Assembly: GCF_021532655.1 (NCBI RefSeq) | Contig: NZ_JAKGAS010000001.1 | Location: 124,001 to 188,000, forward strand | Reading direction: 5' to 3' | From: Paraglaciecola algarum | GTDB lineage: Bacteria > Pseudomonadota > Gammaproteobacteria > Enterobacterales > Alteromonadaceae | DNA length: 64,000 nt | Shown: positions 10,016 to 19,488 of the stretch, piece after piece | Layout of the letters: each line of letters starts with the position of its first letter | Position numbering within the stretch: position 1 is the first letter of the stretch | The notes under the pieces: model-generated | The model's input: only the letters and a program-made list of their open reading frames with translations | What the model was told of the DNA's origin: nothing | Database searches by the model: none | Translations under genes and position numbers: made by a program

Positions 10016-11461
10016 TTATTCGAGCACAGGTAATATTCTAGACACTTTATCTAAACTTTCTTGGTATTCATCTGTAGCTACTGAATCAATTACAATTCCG
10101 CCGCCAGCCCAGCAATAAATATGATTAACCTTTGCGTTTTTAGGAGAGGTAGATTTTTCACTTTTAGCGTTTTCAAATCTATCAGCTTCACAAAGCAAGG
10201 TTCGAATACAAATACTGGTGTCCATATCTCCTTGTATACCAAGGTAACCAATACTTCCGCAATAAATATTTCGGTTATTAGGCTCTAATTCATCAATAAT
10301 CTGCATAGCTCGGATTTTTGGCGCCCCTGTAATTGAGCCACCAGGAAATGCCCCCTTAAGTAAATCTAGTGCTGAACTATCTGATTTAAGCTCTCCCGTA
10401 ACCGTACTCACCAGATGATGCACGGCTTTAAAGCTTTCTATTTTAAAAAGCTCCGGCACTTTGACACTACCTGGCGTACAATGTTTGCTTAAATCATTAC
10501 GTAATAAATCGACAATCATTAAATTTTCAGCTTTATCTTTTTCTGAACTTAATAGCTGCTCTATTTGTTCTTGGTCTTGGATTATATCGGTACTTCTAGG
10601 GCGTGTGCCTTTTATCGGTTTAGTTTGTACGTTTTTGCCTTTTACCGAAATAAAACGTTCTGGTGAAATACTTAAAATACAACTTTCTGGTAAACGAATA
10701 AAAGCTGAAAATGGAGCTTGGTTTTCGCTTCTAAGTTGTTGGTAAGCTTGCCATTCATCACCTTGGTATTGAGCTGAAAATCGTTGTGCTAAGTTAATTT
10801 GATAACAATCGCCCGCAGTTAAATAGTCATGTATTTTGGCTATTTTTTGTTGATATTGTTGTTTAGTCATATTGGCTTGCCAAGGGCTTGTCAGGCTAAA
10901 GCGAGTAGGGGGCAAACAGGTGTTTGATTGTTCAATTTGAGCAATGGAAGGATGGGGGTAACTGTCTAAACTACACAAATAAAATTGTGCAGATTTTCGG
11001 TCTTTAATCACGCTCCAGGTGTAAATCCCAACCGCCATATCTGGCGTGTTATATTCGTTTAAATCAGCTTCTGCTAGGGTTTCAAATTGACGACCTAGAT
11101 CATAACCAAAATAACCTAAAGCGCCTGCCATAAAAGGTAACGAATTTTCATTTGAAGTTGAAATATCTTGTGGGATATAACTATCGATTAACTCTTGTAA
11201 TAAATTGATGGGATCATCTTGATTTTGAGTCACCGAATTGTCAGGTTTGGTGATGGTGGTTTGACCGCCAGATGTGGTAATAGTTGCCACTGGATTGGCC
11301 ACAAAAATATCGAATTGTCCATCTTGATGCAGGCTATCTGCTGAGTCCAATAACATAGCCCACGCTTGATTAGAGAACTGCTCGAACACATCCGAGATAG
11401 AAGTTGTTGCAGCGATATTTAGGGGCCTAATAGATAAAGAAGATTTTTGTTGTAATGTCAT
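10016..11461 (-). CDS. pabB: aminodeoxychorismate synthase component I
   Basis: Chorismate-utilising enzyme that aminates chorismate to 4-amino-4-deoxychorismate for p-aminobenzoate and folate synthesis, with glutamine amidotransferase PabA as partner (not in this window). The signature KPIKGTRPR contains the Lys (about residue 284) that separates PabB from anthranilate synthase TrpE, which has Ala there. SPERFISV, ENLMIVDLLRNDL, FPGGSITGAPK and YCGSIGYLG are conserved chorismate-binding segments. 481 residues is a normal length. It is the first gene of the pabB-nudL-sdaA series and is divergent from fumarase. Confidence 0.96.
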   Translation of the reverse strand: MTLQQKSSLSIRPLNIAATTSISDVFEQFSNQAWAMLLDSADSLHQDGQFDIFVANPVATITTSGGQTTITKPDNSVTQNQDDPINLLQELIDSYIPQDISTSNENSLPFMAGALGYFGYDLGRQFETLAEADLNEYNTPDMAVGIYTWSVIKDRKSAQFYLCSLDSYPHPSIAQIEQSNTCLPPTRFSLTSPWQANMTKQQYQQKIAKIHDYLTAGDCYQINLAQRFSAQYQGDEWQAYQQLRSENQAPFSAFIRLPESCILSISPERFISVKGKNVQTKPIKGTRPRSTDIIQDQEQIEQLLSSEKDKAENLMIVDLLRNDLSKHCTPGSVKVPELFKIESFKAVHHLVSTVTGELKSDSSALDLLKGAFPGGSITGAPKIRAMQIIDELEPNNRNIYCGSIGYLGIQGDMDTSICIRTLLCEADRFENAKSEKSTSPKNAKVNHIYCWAGGGIVIDSVATDEYQESLDKVSRILPVLE

Positions 11462-11577
11462 CTGTTGGTTTTGACTACGTATATAAATAAATTGATATTG
11501 ATTTGTCGTGGAGCAAATAGCTGTAGCAGGTTATCATAATAGCTGAAAAATTATTCCTGAAAATTCATGAGGCATTT

Positions 11578-13095
11578 ATGACTGTTATCCGCCAGCAAGA
11601 CTTTATTGATAGTATCGAAGAGTCTTTGCAGTTTATTTCTTATTATCACCCACTTGATTATATTAAAGCCGTAGAAAAGGCCTATAACAAAGAAGAAAGT
11701 CAAGCCGCTAAAGATGCCATGGCACAGATCCTAATTAATTCACGTATGTCAGCAGAAGGTAAAAGACCTTTATGCCAAGACACAGGCATAGTCACCTGTT
11801 TTGTGAAAATTGGTATGGGTGTGCAGTGGGATAAAACAGATTTAACTGTGCAACAAATGGTTGATGAAGGCACACGTCGCGCTTATTTGAATCCAGATAA
11901 CCCGCTACGTGCCTCCATTGTTGCGGATCCTGCGGGTAAACGCACCAATACCAAAGATAATACCCCAGCTGTGGTGCATATAGACACAGTGGCTGGTGAT
12001 CATATTGAAGTGATGATTGCAGCTAAAGGTGGCGGCTCCGAAAACAAATCTAAAATGGTGATGTTAAACCCAAGTGATGATATTGCTGATTGGGTCGTGA
12101 AAACTCTACCGACTATGGGAGCAGGTTGGTGTCCTCCAGGTATGCTTGGTATAGGAATTGGCGGTACAGCTGAAAAAGCCGCAGTACTGGCTAAAGAAAG
12201 TTTGATGGATCCTGTAGATATTCAAGAGTTGATGGACAGAGGCGCACAAACTACTGAAGAAAAACTACGTTTAGATATATTCAAAAAGGTCAATGACTTA
12301 GGCATAGGTGCCCAAGGTCTAGGTGGGTTAACCACAGTGGTAGACATTAAAATTAAGTCAATGCCCACACATGCCGCATCTAAACCAGTGGCTATGATCC
12401 CTAACTGCGCCGCTACGCGCCATGCCCACTTTCATTTAGACGGTACAGGCCCTGCTGAATTTACCCCGCCTAAGCTAGAAGATTGGCCTAAAGTCACCTG
12501 GGAAGTAGGTGCAGGTACTCGTCGAGTGGATTTAAACACAGTATCTAAAGCTGATATTCAAGAATGGAAAGTAGGTGAGACGGTATTGTTATCTGGCAAA
12601 ATGTTAACTGGCCGTGATGCTGCCCATAAACGTATTCAAACAATGTTGGCTAATGGTGAAGGCCTTCCAGAAGGTGTTGATTTTGATAACAAGTTTATTT
12701 ATTACGTAGGGCCAGTAGATGCGGTTGGTGATGAGGCGGTTGGCCCTGCAGGCCCCACAACAGCTACTCGTATGGATAAGTTTACTGACATGATGTTAGA
12801 ACAAACCGGTATTAGCGGCATGATAGGTAAAGCGGAGCGAGGACCTGCCACAGTACAAAGTATTGCCAAGCATAAATCCGTGTATTTAATGGCGGTAGGT
12901 GGTGCGGCTTACTTAGTATCTAAAGCCATCAAAAAAGCACGGGTAGTGGCCTTTGAAGATTTAGGCATGGAAGCTATTTATGAGTTTGACGTAGTGGATA
13001 TGCCGGTTACTGTTGCAGTTGACAGCACTGGTGCCAATGCTCACGAAACCGGCCCGGCTATTTGGAAGGTAAAAATTGCTGAACAAAATAAATAA
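11578..13095 (+). CDS. class I fumarate hydratase (Fe-S)
   Basis: Iron-sulfur fumarase that interconverts fumarate and malate in the TCA cycle. The N-terminal part contains RPLCQDTGIVTCFVKIG (first cluster cysteine) and AKGGGSENKSKM. The middle carries WCPPGMLGIGIGG, and the C-terminal domain GKMLTGRDAAHKR and GPAGPTTATRMDKF. At 505 residues it is shorter than E. coli FumA (548) but complete for the marine type. Class I fumarases are oxygen-labile and iron-dependent. ATG 11578 follows GAGGCATTT. A clear terminator lies 44 bases downstream. Confidence 0.95.
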   Translation: MTVIRQQDFIDSIEESLQFISYYHPLDYIKAVEKAYNKEESQAAKDAMAQILINSRMSAEGKRPLCQDTGIVTCFVKIGMGVQWDKTDLTVQQMVDEGTRRAYLNPDNPLRASIVADPAGKRTNTKDNTPAVVHIDTVAGDHIEVMIAAKGGGSENKSKMVMLNPSDDIADWVVKTLPTMGAGWCPPGMLGIGIGGTAEKAAVLAKESLMDPVDIQELMDRGAQTTEEKLRLDIFKKVNDLGIGAQGLGGLTTVVDIKIKSMPTHAASKPVAMIPNCAATRHAHFHLDGTGPAEFTPPKLEDWPKVTWEVGAGTRRVDLNTVSKADIQEWKVGETVLLSGKMLTGRDAAHKRIQTMLANGEGLPEGVDFDNKFIYYVGPVDAVGDEAVGPAGPTTATRMDKFTDMMLEQTGISGMIGKAERGPATVQSIAKHKSVYLMAVGGAAYLVSKAIKKARVVAFEDLGMEAIYEFDVVDMPVTVAVDSTGANAHETGPAIWKVKIAEQNK

Positions 13096-13138
13096 GCTCG
13101 ATTTGCTTATTTAGGCGTTATCTCTTCGTTTTCTTTGT

Positions 13139-13165
13139 AGGCGGCATTAATTGCCGCCTTTTAAT
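13139..13165 (+). terminator. intrinsic terminator of the fumarase gene
   Basis: AGGCGGCA-TTAAT-TGCCGCCT makes an 8-bp GC-rich stem with a 5-base loop followed by TTTAATATTTTTT. It lies between fumarase and rmuC. Confidence 0.85.
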
Positions 13166-13196
13166 ATTTTTTACTTTAGAGTTTTCAATAATTTAT

Positions 13197-14681
13197 ATGA
13201 TTCAATTCGACGATCCTACTCACGTTATGCTCTTCTCTGGTTTATTTTTATTTGGTCTGTTATGTGGTTCGGTTTTTACTGCAATACGTGCCAAAAACAA
13301 ACAAAAGCAAGCTCTTGAACAAGCTGAGTTGATTTATCAACAACAAGATAAATTGTTAAGGGATCAACTTGCGCAACAAGATATCAGCCTTAAAGAGTTA
13401 ATTGCAGAACAAAAGTCAGCGCGAGAAGAGCAGCTAACACTACAAAACCGTTTAGGCCAACTAACTCAACAAGTGCAGCGTATTGCAGAATTAGAAACTG
13501 AAAAACAACAGTGGCAGCAAGAATACCAACAAGCCAATAAACAGGCGTCTGATTTACGCACTCAGCTTGAGTCTCAAGCCGCTAGGTTTGAACAAGAACA
13601 GATCGCCAGCAACGAAAAACTACAACTATTGGAAGCGGCAGAAAAACGACTCAAAGAACAGTTTGAAAATGTAGCCAATAAAATTTTTGAACAAAAACAA
13701 GAAAAATTCAGTCAATCGAGTAAGGAAAACTTAGACAGTATTTTGTCACCTTTTAAAGAACAAATTGAAGGGTTTAAACGCCAAGTTACCGATCAATATG
13801 TCAAAGAAGGCCAAGAAAGGGCATCCCTCAAAACTGAAATATTAGGTTTAAAAGAGTTAAATCAACAAATTACTCACGACGCAGCCGCTCTGACTAAAGC
13901 ACTAAAAGGTGACAATAAAACTCAAGGTAATTGGGGAGAGGTGGTTTTAGAAAGGATCTTGAAAGAATCGGGGCTACGGGAAGGTCATGAGTTCGATACT
14001 CAGGTTTCTCTAAAAAATGAAGTGGGTAAACAGTATCAACCAGATGTGGTTGTACATTTACCGGGTGATAAAGACGTAGTGGTAGATTCAAAAGTATCAC
14101 TTGCTGCGTACGAGCGTTATTTTAACGAACAAGAAGATGAGTTAGTTAGGGCTGTTCATTTAAAAGAACATGTCAATTCAATTCGTAATCATATTAAAGA
14201 ATTAGGCAAAAAAGACTATCAAGACTTAAAAGGCATTCGCACCTTAGATTATGTGTTGATGTTTATTCCTATCGAGTCAGCGTTTTTATTAGCCGCCGAC
14301 CAAGCGCCTGATTTACTTAAGTTAGCCTTCGACAACAATATTATGTTAGTTAGTCCTACGAACTTGCTAGTGGCTTTGCGTACCATTAATAATATTTGGC
14401 AGTACGAGTACCAAAATCAAAATGCCCAAAAAATTGCTGAAAACGCAGCTAAGTTATACGACAAATTTCATGGTTTTGTTACCGACATGGATAAAGTGGG
14501 TAAAGCCATAGAGTCTACCCAAAAGAATTTTGATGGAGCAATGAACAAGCTGTCGACAGGTAAAGGCAATCTAGTTAGGCAAGTAGAACAATTTAGAAAG
14601 TTAGGTGTGCAAAGTAATAAAAAGTTAGACGGCAAATTGTTAGATCACGCCGAGCATGATTTGTCAGAAGATGGATCATGA
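13197..14681 (+). CDS. rmuC: DNA recombination protein RmuC
   Basis: RmuC-family protein, a predicted nuclease-related factor that limits inversion of short inverted repeats. One N-terminal transmembrane helix (MLFSGLFLFGLLCGSVF) is followed by a long coiled coil rich in Gln and Glu (about residues 35-170). The conserved RmuC core then follows, with GNWGEVVLERILKESGL, the PD-(D/E)XK-like run PDVVVHLPGDKDVVVDSKV, and IPIESAFL. 494 residues is typical. The gene ends at a perfectly symmetric terminator shared with the convergent DUF3718 gene. Confidence 0.94.
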   Translation: MIQFDDPTHVMLFSGLFLFGLLCGSVFTAIRAKNKQKQALEQAELIYQQQDKLLRDQLAQQDISLKELIAEQKSAREEQLTLQNRLGQLTQQVQRIAELETEKQQWQQEYQQANKQASDLRTQLESQAARFEQEQIASNEKLQLLEAAEKRLKEQFENVANKIFEQKQEKFSQSSKENLDSILSPFKEQIEGFKRQVTDQYVKEGQERASLKTEILGLKELNQQITHDAAALTKALKGDNKTQGNWGEVVLERILKESGLREGHEFDTQVSLKNEVGKQYQPDVVVHLPGDKDVVVDSKVSLAAYERYFNEQEDELVRAVHLKEHVNSIRNHIKELGKKDYQDLKGIRTLDYVLMFIPIESAFLLAADQAPDLLKLAFDNNIMLVSPTNLLVALRTINNIWQYEYQNQNAQKIAENAAKLYDKFHGFVTDMDKVGKAIESTQKNFDGAMNKLSTGKGNLVRQVEQFRKLGVQSNKKLDGKLLDHAEHDLSEDGS

Positions 14682-14685
14682 TATA

Positions 14686-14715
14686 AAAAAACGGCCTCAT
14701 ATGAGGCCGTTTTTT
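14686..14715. terminator. bidirectional terminator between rmuC and the DUF3718 gene
   Basis: A perfect 30-base palindrome: six A residues, CGGCCTCAT, ATGAGGCCG, six T residues. It can terminate transcripts from both sides, matching the convergent genes that flank it. Confidence 0.9.
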
Positions 14716-14761
14716 AAAGGTAGATGTTAAGGTACATCTACCATCCATGTTGACTGTTTGA

Positions 14762-15157
14762 TTATAAACGTTTTGTTAGTGCTGCAAAAATAGGTGAGCT
14801 ATCTAAGCCTTGCTCTGTAGCCCATGCACTTACTGTCTTACCATCTTTCTCTGGTGCGCCTAAATCACTCTTGGGCATCTTTTTAATCATAAGTGTACCA
14901 GTTTCAACTGCATCGTTTAACATGGCAGTGCGAATTAAGCTGTTGCCACCACAAGATACACCTGAATAATAATCTTTTATACGTAAACTGAAATCTGACT
15001 GAACTCGCTTCATCTTTTTACGTAATTCACCTTTGTCATCTGCTTTAACTATGGTGCAGATATTCTGTAAGGCTTCACCTACATTGGCATGTGCAGCGCC
15101 TGTAGACAGTAATGAAATAGTTGCGATTGCGATAGAAGTTTTAACAATTTTCAACAT
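14762..15157 (-). CDS. secreted DUF3718-family protein
   Basis: A 131-residue exported protein of unknown function. It has an N-terminal signal peptide (MLKIVKTSIAIATISLLSTG, cleavage likely after AAHA). The mature part contains NICTIVKADDKGELRKKMKR, a second Cys in GVSCGGNSL and LNDAVETG, which I recognise as the DUF3718 pattern of Alteromonas and Shewanella relatives. The two conserved Cys may form a disulfide in the periplasm. The frame opens at TTG 15163, but ATG 15157 has a GAGGAA ribosome site about eight bases upstream and is the better start. Confidence 0.8.
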   Translation of the reverse strand: MLKIVKTSIAIATISLLSTGAAHANVGEALQNICTIVKADDKGELRKKMKRVQSDFSLRIKDYYSGVSCGGNSLIRTAMLNDAVETGTLMIKKMPKSDLGAPEKDGKTVSAWATEQGLDSSPIFAALTKRL

Positions 15158-15475
15158 GGTCAATTCCTCAATGTTATCTAGTTAGGTTTAAATAGCTTTG
15201 TTTAAAATCATTTACAAAAGATTGTTTAAATAAATCTTGTTGCGTTGGATTTATTAAAGACCAAGTTGATTGATTAAAAAATCTACATGTCGATACTTAG
15301 GTATGAATTGTTATAATTTTGTGAAATAAATTACTCACTTATACCTTTGGTCTTAAATGAAAGTTATTAAAGCGCCATTTGGTGATTGTAAATAAAATGT
15401 AAGTAAGCTTGCCTAATTTCAAATTCGGCATAAAGTTCTGCTAAATACATCTTGTGAATAAGAAGAGAAAAACTG
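15158..15475. other. AT-rich intergenic region between divergent genes
   Basis: About 318 bases upstream of both the DUF3718 gene (minus) and the DUF1800 gene (plus). It must hold both promoters, but I see no convincing box, hairpin, small frame or repeat in it. Confidence 0.5.
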
Positions 15476-16843
15476 ATGAATTTGGATCAAGCATTTATTG
15501 CTGCTCATCGATTTGGATTTGGTGCGAGTAAAAAGTTAATAAAACAGATTGAAGAGCCTAAAGTTTGGCTCTTAAATCAAGTTTCTCCAGAAAACATCAC
15601 AGCTGAACTAGGCATGTTAGATCTGGATTGGACTAGTCAACAAGCTATTCAAGCTATGGCCTTGTATCGTAAACAAAAAAAGCTGGAGAAAAAACCAAGT
15701 GAATCTTCTGAAAACATGATGATGACTGGTAGTGATGCCACTAAAAAAGCAGTGAACAAACAGTCAATGAAGCTAGTGAATCGAACTATTAGTCACGCGA
15801 TTAATTCAGAGAGTCCATTTTACTGGCGCTTAGTGGACTTTTTCTCTAATCATTTTAGTGTCAGTGTCAATGGCCAAAATATGCGAGCTTTGGCTCCCTT
15901 ATTAGAAACGGAAGCTATAGCGCCTAATATTTCTGGTTACTTCAGTGAGATGTTATTGGCAGTAGAAAGTCACCCAGCTATGTTGGTTTATCTTAATAAC
16001 GAGCAGTCAATTGGACCTAACTCTAAAGCCGGTTTAAGAAGTAAAGGCAAAAAGGGACTAAACGAAAACTTAGCCCGTGAAATCATGGAATTGCACACCT
16101 TAGGTGTGGGAGCGGGTTATGATCAAGCAGATGTCACTGAGTTAGCAAGGGCTATCACAGGCTGGGGGGTTGATGGCGCAGCTAAATTAAACTCAGGCTT
16201 TCAATTTAGAGCGGGTTTACATGAACCGGGATCCAGAAATGTGTTTGGAAAAGTATATAGAAAAGGGGGCGTAGACCAGGGAATTAAAATTCTCAAAGAT
16301 CTAGCAGAAAACCCCAAAACCGCCGAGCATGTATCGCGAAAGCTAGTGACGCATTTTATTAATGATAATGCACCTCAAGTGATTGTGGATGAAATGGTAA
16401 CGGTGTGGATGCAAACGAAAGGTAATATACCAAAAGTTATTAGCGCAATGCTTGAAAGCCCACTTAGCTGGTCTGATTATCTGGCTAAGTTTAAAACTCC
16501 AAGAGAGTTTCTTATTTCTACTTGTCGAGCCTGTGACCTAAAACGGCTTAAACCAGATTTTGTTAAAAGTTTAGCTATTTTAGGCCAACAACCTTTTTCT
16601 GCTGGATCACCTGCAGGTTACAAAGATACCCAAGAGTATTGGGCTGGGCCTAGAGCAATGATGGGACGCATTGAATGGGCTGAACATGTGAGCAAGTTTG
16701 TTAAAAAAGTCCCAATGGACCTAGCCCAACAGGCATTAGGTTCTTTGTTAGATGAGCGCACAGCAAAAGCAATGTCTCGCGCTGAAAGTAAACAACAAGC
16801 AGTGACATTATTTTTAATGAGCCCGGAGTTTCAAAAACGATGA
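15476..16843 (+). CDS. DUF1800 family protein
   Basis: A 455-residue DUF1800 protein of unknown function. Family features are the N-terminal AAHRFGFGAS motif, VDFFSNHFSVSVNG, NENLAREIMELHTLGVGAGYDQADVTELARAITGW in the middle, and the C-terminal RIEWAEHV. No clear signal peptide is visible, although its partner is exported. It overlaps the DUF1501 gene by 4 bases (ATGA), which indicates translational coupling. DUF1800-DUF1501 pairs recur in many environmental bacteria, and their biochemical role is not established. Confidence 0.88.
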   Translation: MNLDQAFIAAHRFGFGASKKLIKQIEEPKVWLLNQVSPENITAELGMLDLDWTSQQAIQAMALYRKQKKLEKKPSESSENMMMTGSDATKKAVNKQSMKLVNRTISHAINSESPFYWRLVDFFSNHFSVSVNGQNMRALAPLLETEAIAPNISGYFSEMLLAVESHPAMLVYLNNEQSIGPNSKAGLRSKGKKGLNENLAREIMELHTLGVGAGYDQADVTELARAITGWGVDGAAKLNSGFQFRAGLHEPGSRNVFGKVYRKGGVDQGIKILKDLAENPKTAEHVSRKLVTHFINDNAPQVIVDEMVTVWMQTKGNIPKVISAMLESPLSWSDYLAKFKTPREFLISTCRACDLKRLKPDFVKSLAILGQQPFSAGSPAGYKDTQEYWAGPRAMMGRIEWAEHVSKFVKKVPMDLAQQALGSLLDERTAKAMSRAESKQQAVTLFLMSPEFQKR

Positions 16844-17994
16844 ATATAGCAAGACGAGACTTTATCAAAGGTGGTATGGCCGGTTGGGTCATTGCACAAT
16901 CGGCTACAGCCTCTGTGTTAGCTAATACTAGCACTAACAACAAATCCTCTAAAAAGATTGTATGGGTGATGTTACGTGGTGCCATGGATTCTTTACATGG
17001 TGTAATACCCACAGATGATCCTGATTATATGAATATCCGCGGGCCGTTAGTTGAATCCATCAAAGACAAATTATTGCCAATGCAAAATGGTTATGCTTTA
17101 CATCCTGCTTTTAAAAATTGTCATACTTGGTATCAAAACAAAGAATTTTCACCTGTGGTAGCTGTTGCATCTGGTTATAGACGACGTTCACATTTTGATG
17201 CTCAAGATCAAATGGAAAGTGGTCTAGATACTACAGATTATGAAAGTGGTTGGTTAGCTCGAGCAGTAGGCTTGTTAGATGGACAAGGGCTTGCAGTAGC
17301 ACAAACGGTACCAATAGCGCTGCGTGGCCAAACCTCTAGTCAAACTTGGTACCCACCACATTTTAGTGCAACAGAAGATGATACTTTGGATCGTTTACGC
17401 AGTTTGTATGCAGGCAACGAAGAGTTTTCTAACTTGTTAGAAAGCGCCATTATGAATCGTGATATGTTAGATATGGATGAGCGTTCTCGGGCCAAGCCTA
17501 ATTTTTCTTATTTAGCCAAAAACTGTGGGGAGATATTGAATAAAGAAGATTCAGCCCAATGCGCTATGTTAGAGCTAGGTGGTTGGGATACTCATAATAA
17601 TCAGGCGACTAGATTAAATAGGCAATTTGATATCCTAGATAAAGGATTGGCCGAATTAAAACAAGCCTTAGGTGATACCTGGAAAGATACTGTGGTAATA
17701 GTCACTACTGAATTCGGCCGCACTGTGGCTGTGAATGGCACTAAAGGCACAGATCACGGCACCGGCTCTACTATGTTTTTATTAGGTGGTGCAGTGAAAG
17801 GTCAACAGGTGTTCGGTGATTGGCCTGGATTAGCTAAAGAGCAATTGTTTGAAGAACGAGATCTCATGCCAACTACCGATGTCAGAAGTTGGATGGCTAG
17901 TGTGTTACATCAGCATTGGAATATGTCTTTAGAAAACATTGCGTATATTTTTCCAGATGTGCAACCTATCGCCCAAGCTATTATTAAAGCCTAG
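16840..17994 (+). CDS. DUF1501 family protein, Tat-exported
   Basis: A 384-residue DUF1501 protein, related in fold to the alkaline phosphatase/sulfatase superfamily. The N-terminus NIARRDFIKGGMAGW is a twin-arginine signal, so export in folded form with a bound metal is likely. Conserved stretches include RGAMDSLHGVIP, YRRRSHFDAQDQMESG, LGGWDTHNNQ and the metal-type run TTEFGRTVAVNGTKGTDHG near the C-terminus. The start codon overlaps the DUF1800 stop. Function is unknown; metal-dependent hydrolase activity is a fold-based guess. Confidence 0.87.
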   Translation: MNIARRDFIKGGMAGWVIAQSATASVLANTSTNNKSSKKIVWVMLRGAMDSLHGVIPTDDPDYMNIRGPLVESIKDKLLPMQNGYALHPAFKNCHTWYQNKEFSPVVAVASGYRRRSHFDAQDQMESGLDTTDYESGWLARAVGLLDGQGLAVAQTVPIALRGQTSSQTWYPPHFSATEDDTLDRLRSLYAGNEEFSNLLESAIMNRDMLDMDERSRAKPNFSYLAKNCGEILNKEDSAQCAMLELGGWDTHNNQATRLNRQFDILDKGLAELKQALGDTWKDTVVIVTTEFGRTVAVNGTKGTDHGTGSTMFLLGGAVKGQQVFGDWPGLAKEQLFEERDLMPTTDVRSWMASVLHQHWNMSLENIAYIFPDVQPIAQAIIKA

Positions 17995-18015
17995 GATAAC
18001 CAATTAGTAAGATCT

Positions 18016-18693
18016 GTGAAAAACTACTATCAACAAATGTGGCAGCAAGGGATAGCTGCTATTCAGCAAAAAAATGAAGTACCTGATCCAAACATTGGTG
18101 ATCTGAGAGACACTCGTCGCGGCATCACTTTATTGGCAAGGTTACCTAAAAAAGTCACTAAGCAGGTGTCTACGTTTTTAGTTGAACTAGATAAAATTTG
18201 TCCTAATCAATATTGTTATCCAGAATCAGATATGCATCTAACTATTATGTCGATCGTTTCTTGTAAAACAGGTTTTGCTTTTGATCCTAAAGTGGGAACT
18301 GAATATCTGAATGTATTGAAAACAGCACTACAAGGCATAGGTAAATTTAGTGTTGATTTTTCAGGTATTTCGGTTTCAAATTCAGCCGTGTTGTTAACTG
18401 GTTATACAAATAATCTGTTTTTAGAAAAGCTCAGAGCTAATACTAGAGAAGCCATACGTAAGAGTAACTTGCTACATAGTATGGATACTCGTTACAAAAT
18501 CAAAACAGCCCATTCAACTGTCATGCGTTATAAAAGTCCCATAAGCAATAGTTTACAGCTAATTCAGTTTCTAACAAATAATCAGTTTAGGCAGTTTGGT
18601 GAAATGCAAGTTGATAACCTTGAACTCGTTTTTAATGATTGGTATCAAACTCAAGAACAAAGCAAATTTATAGGAAAAATCAGCTTGAATTAA
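18016..18693 (+). CDS. 2H phosphoesterase-like (2'-5' RNA ligase fold) protein
   Basis: A 225-residue protein with the paired His motifs of the 2H phosphoesterase superfamily: MHLTIMSIV (HLT) and KTAHSTVMRYKSP (HST), about 90 residues apart. Members act on cyclic phosphates and 2'-5' linkages; the substrate here cannot be told. The start is GTG at 18016, 21 bases after the DUF1501 stop and on the same strand, so it could be the third gene of that operon, though the ribosome site is weak. Confidence 0.7.
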   Translation: MKNYYQQMWQQGIAAIQQKNEVPDPNIGDLRDTRRGITLLARLPKKVTKQVSTFLVELDKICPNQYCYPESDMHLTIMSIVSCKTGFAFDPKVGTEYLNVLKTALQGIGKFSVDFSGISVSNSAVLLTGYTNNLFLEKLRANTREAIRKSNLLHSMDTRYKIKTAHSTVMRYKSPISNSLQLIQFLTNNQFRQFGEMQVDNLELVFNDWYQTQEQSKFIGKISLN

Positions 18694-18740
18694 GTTAGTC
18701 AAACTCCATGTCTTCATTTCTAACTTACTAGGATTTTATT

Positions 18741-19265
18741 ATGAAATCATTACATGCGTCAGAACTGGTGAAACCCGTTGTTAAACAGTATTTAGGCTCT
18801 TTGTCTGGCTTAATTGATAAAGCTCAAGCTTTTTGTGAAGAAAAAGGAATAGATGAAAGTGTGCTGTTGCAAGCAAGGTTAGCGCCGAATATGCACCCAT
18901 TGATTTGGCAGTTTCAAATGGTAAGTGAGTTTGCTCTGCGTTGCACATCGCGCTTGGCTGATGTTGATGTTCCAAATTGTCCTTTTGAAGAGAAGAGCTT
19001 TTCTGAGCTAAAAAGTCGCATAGCTGGTATTTTAGTAAGAGTCGACGCTATTGACGATGAAGATATTGATGCTGGATTGGAAAGAATTCAAACCGTTCCC
19101 CTTGGATCAGATAAAACTATTGAATTTGTTGGGCCCATCTATTTAAGTCATTTTTTCCTGCCAAATTTCTTTTTTCATATCACCACTGCCTATAATATTT
19201 TACGTCATAATGGGGTGCCGTTAGGTAAGTTTGACTTTATCGGAAGCATGCCTACACAAAGCTAA
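18741..19265 (+). CDS. DUF1993 family protein
   Basis: A 174-residue protein with the DUF1993 pattern: an N-terminal helix bundle (LVKPVVKQYLGSLSGLIDKA), ARLAPNMHPLIWQFQMVSEFA and the C-terminal run FLPNFFFHITTAYNILRHNGVPLGK. The family resembles DinB-like four-helix bundles and is soluble. No function is established. It follows the 2H phosphoesterase-like gene by 47 bases on the same strand. Confidence 0.8.
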   Translation: MKSLHASELVKPVVKQYLGSLSGLIDKAQAFCEEKGIDESVLLQARLAPNMHPLIWQFQMVSEFALRCTSRLADVDVPNCPFEEKSFSELKSRIAGILVRVDAIDDEDIDAGLERIQTVPLGSDKTIEFVGPIYLSHFFLPNFFFHITTAYNILRHNGVPLGKFDFIGSMPTQS

Positions 19266-19488
19266 CATAAAGCAAGACCATTATATTTTCGTCTATTCCC
19301 AAATTTGCATATTATACCTTTGTGATATGCAAACAATCTTTTAAGCGTCTCTATCTACCTAGCTTGTTTGAGTTGATAAACTGTTTTACCAATCCCTCTT
19401 ATTAATTATCATATATAAAGTTATATATTTGTATTTCAATGTCTATTTGTATTACTATCGTTTAATGTAAACAAAATGGAACATTTAA

